DNA of 64,000 nucleotides from JASLDZ01 sp964244065 (GTDB taxonomy: Bacteria; Pseudomonadota; Alphaproteobacteria; Caulobacterales; Caulobacteraceae), in contig CAXTHH010000001.1 in the NCBI GenBank assembly GCA_964244065.1, positions 62,001-126,000 on the forward strand, in the 5' to 3' direction. The position numbers and the translations under genes are program-made. Positions 39,369 through 48,328 of the stretch are shown here, piece after piece. The notes beneath the pieces are model-generated. The model worked only from the letters and a program-made list of their open reading frames with translations. It searched no databases and was not told where the DNA came from. Positions within the stretch are counted from its first letter, which is position 1. Each line of letters starts with the position of its first letter.

Positions 39369-39613
39369 TGGCTGAAAAGCGCTTCGTCTATATCGTGGTG
39401 GATTACGACACCAAGACCTTCTCGGTTGAGGGTCCGATGACGGATGACACCTGCTGGGACACAGCGGTGGTGGAGGCCAAGGACGCGGGGCGTAACGTGC
39501 AGTGTGGCGGCGGCGGAAGTTACGACGACGTGGAGGTGGCGGCGACCGCGTACGCCAAGGAGTACGGATATGAGCGGGTTCCTCCCCGCTCGATCGTCAC
39601 CCCGGAGCCGTAG
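39368..39613 (+). CDS. Small hypothetical protein
   Basis: 81 residues, MAEKRFVYIVVDYDTKTFSVEG..., coupled to the DUF2158 gene by a one-base overlap. It is acidic, without membrane segment or known motif. Its close spacing to both neighbours suggests a three-gene unit. Confidence 0.65.
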   Translation: MAEKRFVYIVVDYDTKTFSVEGPMTDDTCWDTAVVEAKDAGRNVQCGGGGSYDDVEVAATAYAKEYGYERVPPRSIVTPEP

Positions 39614-39642
39614 GCGACGTTTTTTGAGCGGAGGCGGCACCG

Positions 39643-39915
39643 GTGTCCGCGCAGATCGATGCTATTTACCGGGAGCGCAACCAGCTCGTCGCGGCGCTCA
39701 CGAAGCTCTTTCCGGCCGTGCGCTACTTCGACGGAGTGTGGTCGGCGGTCTACCTGGAGCTGCCGACCGGCCAAGTCTCTTGGCACTACGCCGAGCGGGA
39801 TGCCGACCTGTTCCGCCATTTGCCGATGGTGACCAAGAGCCCCTGGGACGGGCACGACACGCCGACCAAGTATGCGCGGCTGAACGCCCTGCCTGCGTGC
39901 GAGGTGCCAGCTTAG
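39643..39915 (+). CDS. Small hypothetical protein of mobile elements
   Basis: 90 residues from GTG after a GCGGAGGCGG. The C-terminal WDGHDTPTKYARLNAL resembles a WDGHxTxEKYARL signature found in small phage and plasmid proteins of unknown function. It is third in the DUF2158 unit. Confidence 0.65.
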   Translation: MSAQIDAIYRERNQLVAALTKLFPAVRYFDGVWSAVYLELPTGQVSWHYAERDADLFRHLPMVTKSPWDGHDTPTKYARLNALPACEVPA

Positions 39916-40327
39916 GCCCTCGGCTCAGCTGGCGTTCTCACGCTGCCAAACCCGCGGACGGGAAGGGCAAGCTGGTGCAAGGCCGTCCATGCGCGCACGA
40001 CGGCGGCGAAGCCGAGCAGGCTGCTCGGTTTGGCGGTGATGAGCTGGCCGATGTGGTCGGGGTTGCGGTCATGGGCGACTCCAGTCGGCCCGCCTTGCCT
40101 GCATGCCACCGTGATGGGGGTAGAGTTCTGTGTCGTCAGGCGGGCGTTAACGACATGCGCTTGGGCCGAGCTACGCTGCGCCTGAACAAAGCATTTCCGA
40201 GAGCGTCCTGACCGCGATCAAGCGCGAGCACTCGTCATAATATCTCCATCTCGACGGGCCGATGAAGGCCACAGCCTAAGCGGCAGTCCGTCTCGAGATT
40301 TTATCGAGAACCGGACTGTGTTCGGCT
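39916..40327. other. Stretch without a supported gene
   Basis: 412 nt. A leftward frame at 39912-40109 (65 residues, DHIGQLITAKPSSLLGFAAVVRAW) has protein-like composition and could be a remnant, but no start signal or family supports it. The rest is AT-richer and shows nothing. Confidence 0.45.
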
Positions 40328-40786
40328 GTGCCGGAACCGCAGCTTATCTCCCCAACGGCCACCCTCTTGCGCGGGTACGTAGCGGCGCAGGCCGAGAGTG
40401 CTCGGGCGCGCAGGGCACCGTTCGACTTTGTCGGGGCGGTGACCGCGGCGCAGCTGCACATCGTCCGCCAGGCGGCTAAAGCGGCTAACTACGAAGAACT
40501 CTGGCTCGTCTGCGGACCCGTCTTCATCGGATTAACGCAGCTCCAGTCGAAAGATGGAAACCGGCTCTACTACGAAGTGAGGCCGCGCTTGCAAAAGCGT
40601 GGCTTTGGGGAGGCACTTTTGCGGCTGACTCTCCGGCATCTCGCTGCCGTCGGGCGCTGCAGCATCGAAGTTTCCGTCCACCCTGACAATTACGCGTCCG
40701 TGAAACTGATCGAACGGGCCGGAGGGACCACCACCCACGAGCACGATGATCGCGGGTGGCGAGGCTACTCGATACCGCTCAGGTGA
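40328..40786 (+). CDS. GNAT-family N-acetyltransferase
   Basis: 152 residues from GTG. YYEVRPRLQKRGFGEALLRLTLRHLAA is the acetyl-CoA-binding motif A (Q-x-x-G-x-G/A), followed by VHPDNYASVKLIERAGG. The substrate is unknown. GNAT proteins on mobile elements may be toxins or resistance enzymes, but no antitoxin-like partner is adjacent. Its 3' end overlaps the convergent gene by eight bases. Confidence 0.85.
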   Translation: MPEPQLISPTATLLRGYVAAQAESARARRAPFDFVGAVTAAQLHIVRQAAKAANYEELWLVCGPVFIGLTQLQSKDGNRLYYEVRPRLQKRGFGEALLRLTLRHLAAVGRCSIEVSVHPDNYASVKLIERAGGTTTHEHDDRGWRGYSIPLR

Positions 40787-41159
40787 CGGGGGTGTGTTCC
40801 GACTGGCCCCGATGCACACCAGAGTCGGAGGGACACCAGTCTTTGCAGCCCATGACCACGCCCGGAACGTCGAGGCGCCAACAGGTCTCCACGGCACCCT
40901 GCGCCAGCTCATCGGTAGCTTTGATGGGCCCCCAGCTCAGCTTCCGGTTTTCGGCGTCGATCCCTTCGATCATCACCTCGTCGTCGCCTACTTCGAAATG
41001 GCGATGCAAAAGCGTGACGCCAAAGCGGGAAGCGACCCCATGGCGCTGCAGGACCTCCGCCACCTCCAGCAGACACGTCTCGTCGGCCGCGGAGAGATGG
41101 GGATCAATGTCGTTCAGGTTAGGGATCGGCGCGGGTCGCGTGAGCGTGTCGGTCGTCAT
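40779..41159 (-). CDS. Conserved hypothetical protein
   Basis: 126 residues from ATG with GGAGATCC upstream. Centre ADETCLLEVAEVLQRHGVASRFGVTLLHRHFEVGDDEVMIEG, with two His and an acidic cluster, then a C-terminus with Cys pairs (GCKDWCPSD) that might bind metal. No family name can be given. Confidence 0.7.
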   Translation of the reverse strand: MTTDTLTRPAPIPNLNDIDPHLSAADETCLLEVAEVLQRHGVASRFGVTLLHRHFEVGDDEVMIEGIDAENRKLSWGPIKATDELAQGAVETCWRLDVPGVVMGCKDWCPSDSGVHRGQSEHTPVT

Positions 41160-41493
41160 GGCGGATCTCCGGACGGGTGCCGATCCTGCTGCAAGAGCCG
41201 CAGCAACGCCAATCACGGGCGCGAGAGCGGCGCGGTCTTGGCCCTCGACAGGCGCCGTTGGCCGATTCATGGTGTTCCCGCCGACGCGGGTTTGATCGCT
41301 CGCCCGGCCGCTTCGGCGTCGAACACGGGTCCCGGCCAGCAGGTCGGGCGGCCCGCTGAATAAAACACCCCTTGCACGGCGGCGGGTCGCTCCTGCCGCC
41401 TGGGGAATAGGCGGGGCGTGCTTCCCCGTGTTCGCACGCGATCAACCGCCCGGCACCAGCCGCGGCGGCGGCTGCAGCACGGGGGTTTGCAGA
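41160..41493. other. Divergent promoter region
   Basis: 334 nt between the leftward hypothetical and the rightward exported-protein gene. Long GC-rich frames cross it on both strands but match nothing. It probably holds the promoter of the coupling-protein operon. Confidence 0.45.
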
Positions 41494-42040
41494 ATGAGAC
41501 GACATCGTACGGCTTGGCTCGCGGGTCTCCTGCTCGCCGGGGGCCTCGCGGCGAGTTCGGGGGCGGCGACGCTGGCCGCCGGACGCTCGGCGCGCGACGG
41601 CGGGGCGGCGTTGCTGGAGCGCAAGAACGCCGGCTACCGCTTCGTGCGGCTCGATTTCCGGCAAGGGCTGCCGAGCGACCCGGGCGTGCTGGGCCTGAAG
41701 AAGCGGCCCTACCAGAATCACGCCCTGCTGCGCCTCGACCTCGACGGGGACGGCGCGCCCGAGATCGTGCACCGCTGGAGGCGCTCAGGGCGTCGTCGGC
41801 CATGTCTCGGTTTGGCGGCAGGCGGGCGGCAGCTGGCGGCCGGTCCTGGAAAGCGGCGACGAGCTGTTCAGCTTCTTCGTCGCCCGGACGGCGCGCCACA
41901 ACGGCTGGAGCGACCTGCGGCTGCGCGCCTGCGAAGGCGATCCCGACGACGCCAGCGTTCTCGAATGCCAGCCGCCGCACGACTACCGCTTCGACGGCGC
42001 ACGCTACGTCGAGGCGTCGTCCCGCTCGGACGCCGGCTGA
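41494..42040 (+). pseudogene. Exported DxDGDG protein, frameshifted
   Basis: Signal peptide MRRHRTAWLAGLLLAGGLAA, then LLRLDLDGDGAPEIVHRW, a calcium-loop-like (FG-GAP type) motif. Near 41779 one extra base shifts the frame; the other frame continues with GAQGVVGHVSVWRQAGGSWRPVLESGDE to a TGA at 42040. A repaired protein would have 181 residues. The same DLDGDG-PEI motif is in the exported protein at 46501, so the two may be related components of one envelope function. First gene of the coupling-protein cluster. Confidence 0.72.
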
Positions 42041-42144
42041 CGCGACAGCGCCCTGGCCGGTGGCCGAGCCGCCGGCTCACCCTCAAGCAGAAGACGCCTG
42101 AGCTGAGGATCTCGCTCGGGCTCGACGGATCGGAGTTCGCAGAA

Positions 42145-43248
42145 ATGACTGTTCATCATCGACGCCGCGCGATCGTCGTGGCGGGAGCGCTGGCGCTCGC
42201 GGCCTGCGGGCAGAAGGCTGGCGGGTCAGCGGAAGCGGCACCGGCGAAATCGCCGGCCGCGCCGTCCCGCCGGGTCGTGCCGGGTCGCACGATCACGGTC
42301 ACGCCGCCCAAGATCGTCGGCAACCTCGGCTACTTCCTGCCGCCGGAGTGGGTGCAGCAGGACTACATCAACGGCATTTCGCTCGACCTGCCCGGGTTGC
42401 AGGCCTACGCGGCCGCGCTGGTGCTCCAGCCCGAGCGCCTGAACAACCGCCGCGACCAGCTCGCCGTGACGCGGCTCTACGACTGCGATCTCGCCGCCGA
42501 CGAGTTCAAGGAGGCGCGCGACGTGCCGCCGATGGTGGCCCGGTTCAAGGAGTGGGCGCGCACCGCCAAGCGCGAGGGGATCATCCACATGGAAGGCCGC
42601 CTCGGCAGCTACGACCCCGCGGCGCAGCGCTTCGCCTGGAGCGCCGGGAACGGCCAGAACACGCCGTTCTACACTGCCACATACGTCCGCCAGAGCCATG
42701 ACGCCCAATGCAGCCCGCGCAGCAAGGGCGGCGGCGTCCCCGGCGCCGGCTCAGCCGACTATTACCTCAAGCTCGAAGGCGTGAAGATTCCAGGGCTGGC
42801 GCTGCCGCCGGCGCAGGCGGAGGCGCTGATTGCGGGCAACGACTACAGGTTCATCGACGTGGACGTGCACTTCCGCCTGACGGGGCAGGTGCTCGACGAT
42901 GTCGAGCGCGGCACGTCGCTTCTCGGCCTGAAGGTGGTGGCGCAGTTCACCGGGGCGGAGATCAAGAAGCGGGACACGGAGGTGGTTTTGAGCAGCGTCG
43001 GCCCTTCGTCGTCAGACATCCGCGCGGTCGCCAACTCCATTCTAACGCTTCGGCCAAAATTGCGCTTGCGTCGTGTTACGGCCTTCACGGGCGGCAACCA
43101 GTCATTAAGGTCCCGTCCCGGGTGGGGGGGCGCAGGATGGAGAGCAGTCGCGGAACGACGGGCCGAAGCCCGCCGCTCGCGTGGGAAGGTCTGGTCAGCG
43201 ACGGCCACGTCCGCGCGGCGCGGGTGCGGTGGATACAGCCCTGGCTGA
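42145..43248 (+). CDS. Lipoprotein of the coupling-protein cluster
   Basis: 367 residues as read. Basic start, hydrophobic segment and lipobox AGALALAAC predict an acylated envelope protein. The body (YFLPPEWVQQDYINGISLDLPGLQAY...) is well formed up to about residue 300 (SSDIRAVANSI). The last part is Arg-rich and overlaps the next gene by 112 nt, which suggests the true end lies earlier, near 43040, beyond a lost stop or frameshift. No family is recognised. Confidence 0.7.
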   Translation: MTVHHRRRAIVVAGALALAACGQKAGGSAEAAPAKSPAAPSRRVVPGRTITVTPPKIVGNLGYFLPPEWVQQDYINGISLDLPGLQAYAAALVLQPERLNNRRDQLAVTRLYDCDLAADEFKEARDVPPMVARFKEWARTAKREGIIHMEGRLGSYDPAAQRFAWSAGNGQNTPFYTATYVRQSHDAQCSPRSKGGGVPGAGSADYYLKLEGVKIPGLALPPAQAEALIAGNDYRFIDVDVHFRLTGQVLDDVERGTSLLGLKVVAQFTGAEIKKRDTEVVLSSVGPSSSDIRAVANSILTLRPKLRLRRVTAFTGGNQSLRSRPGWGGAGWRAVAERRAEARRSRGKVWSATATSARRGCGGYSPG

Positions 43249-43823
43249 TCGCGCTGGCCATTCTCGCTATCCTGTTCGCCCTCTATCTGGCAGCCGCCGT
43301 CCGCCCCACGCCGCGGAACGACCTCGGCGACAGCAGGTCCGGGCTTGATCAGGCAGAGCGCCTTCGTCAGCCGATCGACGCCGCTTTGAATGGTCTGCCG
43401 GCGCTGAACGCGAGGCAGGACGAGGGGAACACTCTCCCGCTGGTGGCGGACGTAGAACCCAAGGTCGTGCAGCCACTCCTCGCAGAGCTGAACCGGTCGG
43501 GGCACCTGGGAACGAACGATCTGACTGTCGCGGCCTGGTCGGTGGAAGACTTCTGGCGCCGGCCCTGGCCTCACGACGCAAGCCTGGTGGGAACGGGCAC
43601 CGGCGACGTTCGTCTTGTGGGAACGGTCGCCAATCAGGGCAACACCTCCTACGTGGCCGCCCGCCGCTGGCTTGGCGTATTCCGCAAGCGTCGCGGACAA
43701 TGGCAAGTCGCCTCGGCGTCGGATGGCGGCTTCTACCCCCCGAGCGAAGCCCAGAGCGTGAGCTTGCGGGACATCCCGTTGACCCTGAAGCCCGTCCTGC
43801 CCAAGCCGGAGCCGTCCCAATGA
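43137..43823 (+). CDS. Single-pass membrane protein of the coupling-protein cluster
   Basis: 228 residues. Cytoplasmic N-terminus of about 35 residues, one hydrophobic helix (WLIALAILAILFALYLAAAV), then a periplasmic domain with LNRSGHLGTNDLTVAAWSVEDFW and an ARRWLGVFRKRRGQWQVAS end. It overlaps the coupling protein start by four bases (ATGA), implying they act together. Confidence 0.72.
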   Translation: MESSRGTTGRSPPLAWEGLVSDGHVRAARVRWIQPWLIALAILAILFALYLAAAVRPTPRNDLGDSRSGLDQAERLRQPIDAALNGLPALNARQDEGNTLPLVADVEPKVVQPLLAELNRSGHLGTNDLTVAAWSVEDFWRRPWPHDASLVGTGTGDVRLVGTVANQGNTSYVAARRWLGVFRKRRGQWQVASASDGGFYPPSEAQSVSLRDIPLTLKPVLPKPEPSQ

Positions 43824-46504
43824 ACCCGCTTGGTCTTCTTGGTATCAACATTCCGATCCTGAGTTCGGTCTACGGCCTGATTTCGGTCCTGGTGATCTGG
43901 TTCGTCGCCTCGCGCTGGAAACCCCTCCGCGATGCTCTTCGGTTCCTGATCGGCCTCCTGCCCGCTGCCGTGCTGAGCTTGGTGGGACTGCTTGCAATTC
44001 CGCTGTGGCGTCCCGTCGGTTGGGCGACCGAATTGCTCCTTCGCGTGCTGCCGCTCGACCGTTTGGTGGCCTGGACGCTGCGCCTGCCCGAGCGAGTGGC
44101 CCGCTCGCCCTTGCTGCGCGGTGAACGGCGCGCCTACGCCGAACGGGTCTGGCCGCCCGCCGCCTTCCCGGACCTCTATCAGCCGATCCCGGCGGACCTC
44201 GCGCGACCGTCTTGGGAAGACGGTCGCCTACTAGGCGGCGTGCCCGTCACTTGGCTAGCCGATCGTCATCTCACCGATGGCGCGTTCCGATCGGCCGTCC
44301 GGGCGGGATTGAAGGCCGGGGTTCTCGTTTTCCTGCTCGGGTTCCTGCTCCTGCTGCTCGGCACACTACTGAGTATTCTCGCCTTCTTCCCGGCCCTGTT
44401 CCGGGGGGATAAGCCGATTTTGGAGCAGTGGCCCGGCGAGGAGCCGATCCGCGCGTCTGCGTGGAGCCTCCTGTCCGCCAACGTCGGGCACGCGACCGCC
44501 GACCTGATGCGGGAACTCGGCGCCGTCCTCGTCAATCTCCCGGCCGCGGCCGCGGCCGCGGCCGGAGTGGCCATCCTGATCGCGCTGCTGCTGCTGCGCG
44601 GCTGGATGCAGGAGAAGGGCGCGCCGTATGAGCTAGTCACAAAGGACGCCGAAGTCCGCTGGCCCTACCGCATCGAAACCCGCAATCTGCTGCGGCAGAC
44701 GTATCGTCGCCAGCTCGAGCACGCGGCGGGATCAAAGCTGAAGGGACTTCCTACCTACAAGGTGGGGACAGCCACCGGCACACTGCGGGCGCGGGGTGAT
44801 CTCAGCGCCCCTACCGCGGGCCAGCCGGTTCTCCTGGATTCCGAGTCCCTGTTCCAGCACACGCTCGTCTTCGGCGGAACGGGTGAAGGGAAGACGCGCG
44901 CTCTGCTGCGCCCCCTGCTGCGCCAGGTTCTCGCCGACCGCCGCTTCGGGGCCTTCATCGCCGACGCCAAGGGCGAACTGTGGATGGAGGCGCGCAGGAT
45001 CGCCGAAGAGGTCGGGCGCAGCGCCGACGTGGTGGTGATCGGCGCGGGCGATGGGCAGGCCGGCGTAGACTTGACCGCTGACCTGACCCCCGCGCAGATC
45101 GCGGCCACCTTGCGCTCCGTCCTGCAGCAGGTCGGGTCGGGCGGAGGCGACAGCTTCTGGCCGAGCATGGCGACGACCGTGCTGCGCCACATGCTTACGA
45201 TCGGTCGGGGCTACAGCCAGACAGAGGCGGGCGCGGCCGAGACAGCGAAGGGACTCAACCCCTATAGCCTCTGGTGGGCCTACCAGGCCGTTTTGCGCCC
45301 AGAGCTCGCGTCGACGGCGATTGATCACATAAAGGCGACCTACGGCATCCTGCGCGAGCAGGCGGCGGCCGAGCCGGAGCTTGCTGACGATCGGCTCGCC
45401 AAAGCCAAAGCGATGATGCCGCCGGAGCTGCGCGACAGCGTGGCCTATGTCCAGTCGGCCTGGCGGGACATGGCGGAGGAGACGAAGACCGGGATCATCG
45501 CCAACGTCACGAACCTCATGGACGGGTTCGGCAGCTCGGCTCCGCTGCGCGAACGGTTTGTCTCGGGCCGCTCCGAGGGTGCCGTTGGCGTCCGGGCCGC
45601 CCTGGAAGGCAAGATCGTCTTGGTTGCGCTCTCCTCGATTGAGGACGGGTTGCCGGCCCGGCTCTCGACGATCCTGCTCAAAACTTCCCTCTACCGCGAG
45701 GCGCGCCGGCGAGAGAGCGAGCTGAAGGCTCTGTCGCCGAAGCGCGACCCCCAGGACGTTCCCTGTCTCGTTGTCATGGACGAAGTCCAGGAGCTGGTGA
45801 CGGTCGACCCCAGTTCGGGCCTTTCGGATGCCACCTTCTGGAACGTGGCCCGGTCGACCGGACTGGCCGGCGTGTTCGCAACGCAGACGATCTCAGCGCT
45901 TCGCCAGGCCATGGGCGAGTCGGCGGCCGACAACTTCGTCCAGCAGGCCCGGTCCAAGGTGTTTTTCCGCAGCGAGGAGCAGAAGACGATCGACTTTGCC
46001 TGCTGGTGCGCCGGCGCGTTCGAGCGCAACCGCGTGTTCGAGGCTGGGCAACGCGAGAGCCTCGAATACCGCGAGCTTATCGACGGCTGGACTCCGTTGA
46101 ACCCCATTGACGAGCAGGAAGAGCTTCGGGGCGGAGCGCGGGCGTTCTTCGGTGCGGCCAGGAGCCTGCTGTTCGCCAGCCGGACCGGCGTAGGCCGCGC
46201 CACCGCGCGTGAGGCGTACAGTCCCGACCTCCGCTTTATTCCGCGCGACGCAACCTCGGGTTCGGCCGGCTTGGGCGCAAGCTCGGGCGACCCCGGCAAC
46301 GCGGCCAGCATGGGCGCTCTCGCGGCCGCCCACTGGCGGGCGGAGGATCTGAACCGGGACTATCGCGCGAGTGGAAACGAGCAAGTCGCGGCGCTCGCCC
46401 CCTCAGACCTCATCCACATGGGCCGCTGGCATGCCTTCGCGCATGTCCAGCGTGCCGGCGCCGTCCGGCAGGACCTCATTACCGTCGAGCATGATCTGAC
46501 ATGA
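43820..46504 (+). CDS. VirD4/TraG-type coupling ATPase
   Basis: 894 residues. Several membrane helices fill the first 270 residues (two pairs, more than typical VirD4). Then Walker A VFGGTGEGKT lies near 355-364 and Walker B CLVVMDEVQEL near 650, followed by FATQTISALR and a C-terminal region ending in HDLT. Coupling proteins carry relaxase-DNA complexes to a type IV channel. No VirB genes are present here, so it may use a helper's channel. Confidence 0.88.
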   Translation: MNPLGLLGINIPILSSVYGLISVLVIWFVASRWKPLRDALRFLIGLLPAAVLSLVGLLAIPLWRPVGWATELLLRVLPLDRLVAWTLRLPERVARSPLLRGERRAYAERVWPPAAFPDLYQPIPADLARPSWEDGRLLGGVPVTWLADRHLTDGAFRSAVRAGLKAGVLVFLLGFLLLLLGTLLSILAFFPALFRGDKPILEQWPGEEPIRASAWSLLSANVGHATADLMRELGAVLVNLPAAAAAAAGVAILIALLLLRGWMQEKGAPYELVTKDAEVRWPYRIETRNLLRQTYRRQLEHAAGSKLKGLPTYKVGTATGTLRARGDLSAPTAGQPVLLDSESLFQHTLVFGGTGEGKTRALLRPLLRQVLADRRFGAFIADAKGELWMEARRIAEEVGRSADVVVIGAGDGQAGVDLTADLTPAQIAATLRSVLQQVGSGGGDSFWPSMATTVLRHMLTIGRGYSQTEAGAAETAKGLNPYSLWWAYQAVLRPELASTAIDHIKATYGILREQAAAEPELADDRLAKAKAMMPPELRDSVAYVQSAWRDMAEETKTGIIANVTNLMDGFGSSAPLRERFVSGRSEGAVGVRAALEGKIVLVALSSIEDGLPARLSTILLKTSLYREARRRESELKALSPKRDPQDVPCLVVMDEVQELVTVDPSSGLSDATFWNVARSTGLAGVFATQTISALRQAMGESAADNFVQQARSKVFFRSEEQKTIDFACWCAGAFERNRVFEAGQRESLEYRELIDGWTPLNPIDEQEELRGGARAFFGAARSLLFASRTGVGRATAREAYSPDLRFIPRDATSGSAGLGASSGDPGNAASMGALAAAHWRAEDLNRDYRASGNEQVAALAPSDLIHMGRWHAFAHVQRAGAVRQDLITVEHDLT

Positions 46505-47901
46505 CCCGATCTTTCGTGGCCGGCCTCGCGGCGATGCTGGTATGCGTGAGCAGCGCTTCGGCCCAGGGCACTTTCGGCAAAAAGCCGCCGCCGGCACCAC
46601 CGCCTTCTCCCAGGCCGGCTGCCGCAGCCCCACGGCCCGCGCCGCCGCCACCGGCCGTCGCGCCCGCTGCTCCGCCGCGCCCGGTACCCTCGGCTCCGAC
46701 GGGGGCCAAACCTGCAGCGAAGACGGCCGGCAAGATGAGGCCCGCCACCCCTCAACGGGGACGTGCGCTGGCGCAGGTCTGCGAGCGGCGCAGCGGAGAG
46801 TGGCAGCAGGCCGATGCGAAGGTCGGCGCACTGGTGCGGGCGGCCAACCGAGACCAGTTCCCGGCCTACGGCCACTGCTACGCGAGCGTGGATCTGGACG
46901 GCGATGGCACGCCCGAGATCCTCGCCCGCGGGGAGGTTTTCGACAACGCGGTCGACATCGGGGCCTACTGCCCATTGGCCGGCTGCGATCTACAGGTGTT
47001 CTCGCTGAGGGATGGTCGGTGGTCGCGGATCGAGGACGGCGTCACGAACGTTCCCAGCGGGGACGGGATCGAGGTTTCTGCCCCCGACAAGTCTGGACAG
47101 AGAAAGCTGTTCGGCTACTACTTCGACCGAGCAGCCGGGCGGTTTACGAGCAGGCGGCCTGCCGCGTCGCCGGCCGCGAGCATTGCGACGGCGCCGATGC
47201 CGACACTCGCTCCCGCTATTCCGGTCGAGACGGTCGAGGATCAGGCCCAGGCTGTCGTGACAGCGCTCACGCTGGAATGTGTCCCGGCGAACGCGAAGCG
47301 GTTGAGCGACTTTCAGGACAGCCGCGCCTACGAAGTCAAATGCGGCAACGGCTTCGGCTATCTGCTGTTCAAGTTCGCCCAAGAGCCGGTCTACCGGGCG
47401 ATGAGCTGCGCCGCCGCGCGCGCGCAGCCCAACGGCCTGCGGTGTGTCCTCATGCGCGACGAAGACGTTTTCGAGGGGGTGAAAAGAGCCGCTGCGGCTC
47501 AGGACCCCAAGTGCGTTCAGACGCGGATAGCCTGGGCAGGCAGTACGGCGGACCAGAGCCGGGAGCAGTACCGGGTCTCCTGTCGCGGCTTCCTCCACTC
47601 GGATGTGGTGGTGCTCTGGCAGAACTACCGGGGCACACCCTCGCCGCTGCCCCGGCCGCGTCCGGCCGCACCGCCCACCTCACCGGTTCAGCCAGCCCGG
47701 GCGGGCCCGGACGCCGGGCGCAGTGTTGGGTCCAGTAACGGTCGGACGGGGACGCCTCGTTTCCGCTTCGACGAGTTGGCAGGGGAGGAGCCGACCCGCG
47801 AAACGAGCAGCTGTCATATGGCGGACGCCATGTCGACCTACCTCGCTGGAAGCGTTCAGCAGACCCACTGCGCGCCGGTCAAGAAGAAGAAGGGGCGCTA
47901 G
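46501..47901 (+). CDS. Exported Pro-rich protein with DxDGDG motif
   Basis: 466 residues, start overlapping the coupling-protein stop by four bases. Signal peptide to ASAQ, Pro/Ala-rich linker of about 60 residues, then a domain with CYASVDLDGDGTPEILARGEVFD (calcium-loop-like) and Cys pairs, a second domain around residues 230-380, and a Lys-rich tail. Likely periplasmic or surface-exposed; role unknown. It shares the DLDGDG motif with the gene at 41494. Confidence 0.78.
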   Translation: MTRSFVAGLAAMLVCVSSASAQGTFGKKPPPAPPPSPRPAAAAPRPAPPPPAVAPAAPPRPVPSAPTGAKPAAKTAGKMRPATPQRGRALAQVCERRSGEWQQADAKVGALVRAANRDQFPAYGHCYASVDLDGDGTPEILARGEVFDNAVDIGAYCPLAGCDLQVFSLRDGRWSRIEDGVTNVPSGDGIEVSAPDKSGQRKLFGYYFDRAAGRFTSRRPAASPAASIATAPMPTLAPAIPVETVEDQAQAVVTALTLECVPANAKRLSDFQDSRAYEVKCGNGFGYLLFKFAQEPVYRAMSCAAARAQPNGLRCVLMRDEDVFEGVKRAAAAQDPKCVQTRIAWAGSTADQSREQYRVSCRGFLHSDVVVLWQNYRGTPSPLPRPRPAAPPTSPVQPARAGPDAGRSVGSSNGRTGTPRFRFDELAGEEPTRETSSCHMADAMSTYLAGSVQQTHCAPVKKKKGR

Positions 47902-47970
47902 AGACTGGCAAACGATCTGACCCTGATTAACGTGTTTTGTGATGCAGATGGTCTCCTACAAGGAGGTGCC

Positions 47971-48324
47971 ATGGTTGAAGAGAAGACTTGGCTCGGGGTC
48001 ACACCGAGCGAGCTTGCGGATGCGCTCAGGAAGCGGTTCGGGGTTGGCGAACCGGCGATACCAGGTCTGGTAGACAAGTTCGTAGACCTTGATCCGCGAC
48101 TGCGAGCCGACTTTGCCAGCTTCTGGGAGACCGGCGACGCCCGCTCCTCATCTCCCGTGGAGGGGTTCACCGCCCAGCAGCTCGTCAGAGACTGGCGCAT
48201 GAAAGGTCCGGGCGCTTTCAGCGCATTGGCGTGGTTGCTGCGTGATCCGGTACAGGCGAAGGAGGCGCTGCGCCGCGGCTTTTCCTCGTACCACCCCGAT
48301 CCGAACGCGCCCGGCGGGCTCTAG
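47971..48324 (+). CDS. Hypothetical protein upstream of the HExxH gene
   Basis: 117 residues from ATG with AAGGAGG five bases upstream. MVEEKTWLGVTPSELADALRKRFGVGEPAIP, then an acidic helical region and a C-terminal GFSSYHPDPNAPGGL. It lies five bases before the HExxH gene and is probably co-transcribed, perhaps as partner or inhibitor (inference). Confidence 0.6.
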   Translation: MVEEKTWLGVTPSELADALRKRFGVGEPAIPGLVDKFVDLDPRLRADFASFWETGDARSSSPVEGFTAQQLVRDWRMKGPGAFSALAWLLRDPVQAKEALRRGFSSYHPDPNAPGGL

Positions 48325-48328
48325 GCCG

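Noticed and set aside
41119..41980. Overlapping minus-strand frames opposite the exported-protein gene
   Set aside because: Low-complexity Arg/Ala/Pro translations without homology, opposite a signal-peptide gene.
41428..43248. A single 606-residue protein across two genes
   Set aside because: The frame fuses an exported protein's start, an out-of-frame stretch and a lipoprotein with its own start and lipobox. It is two genes.
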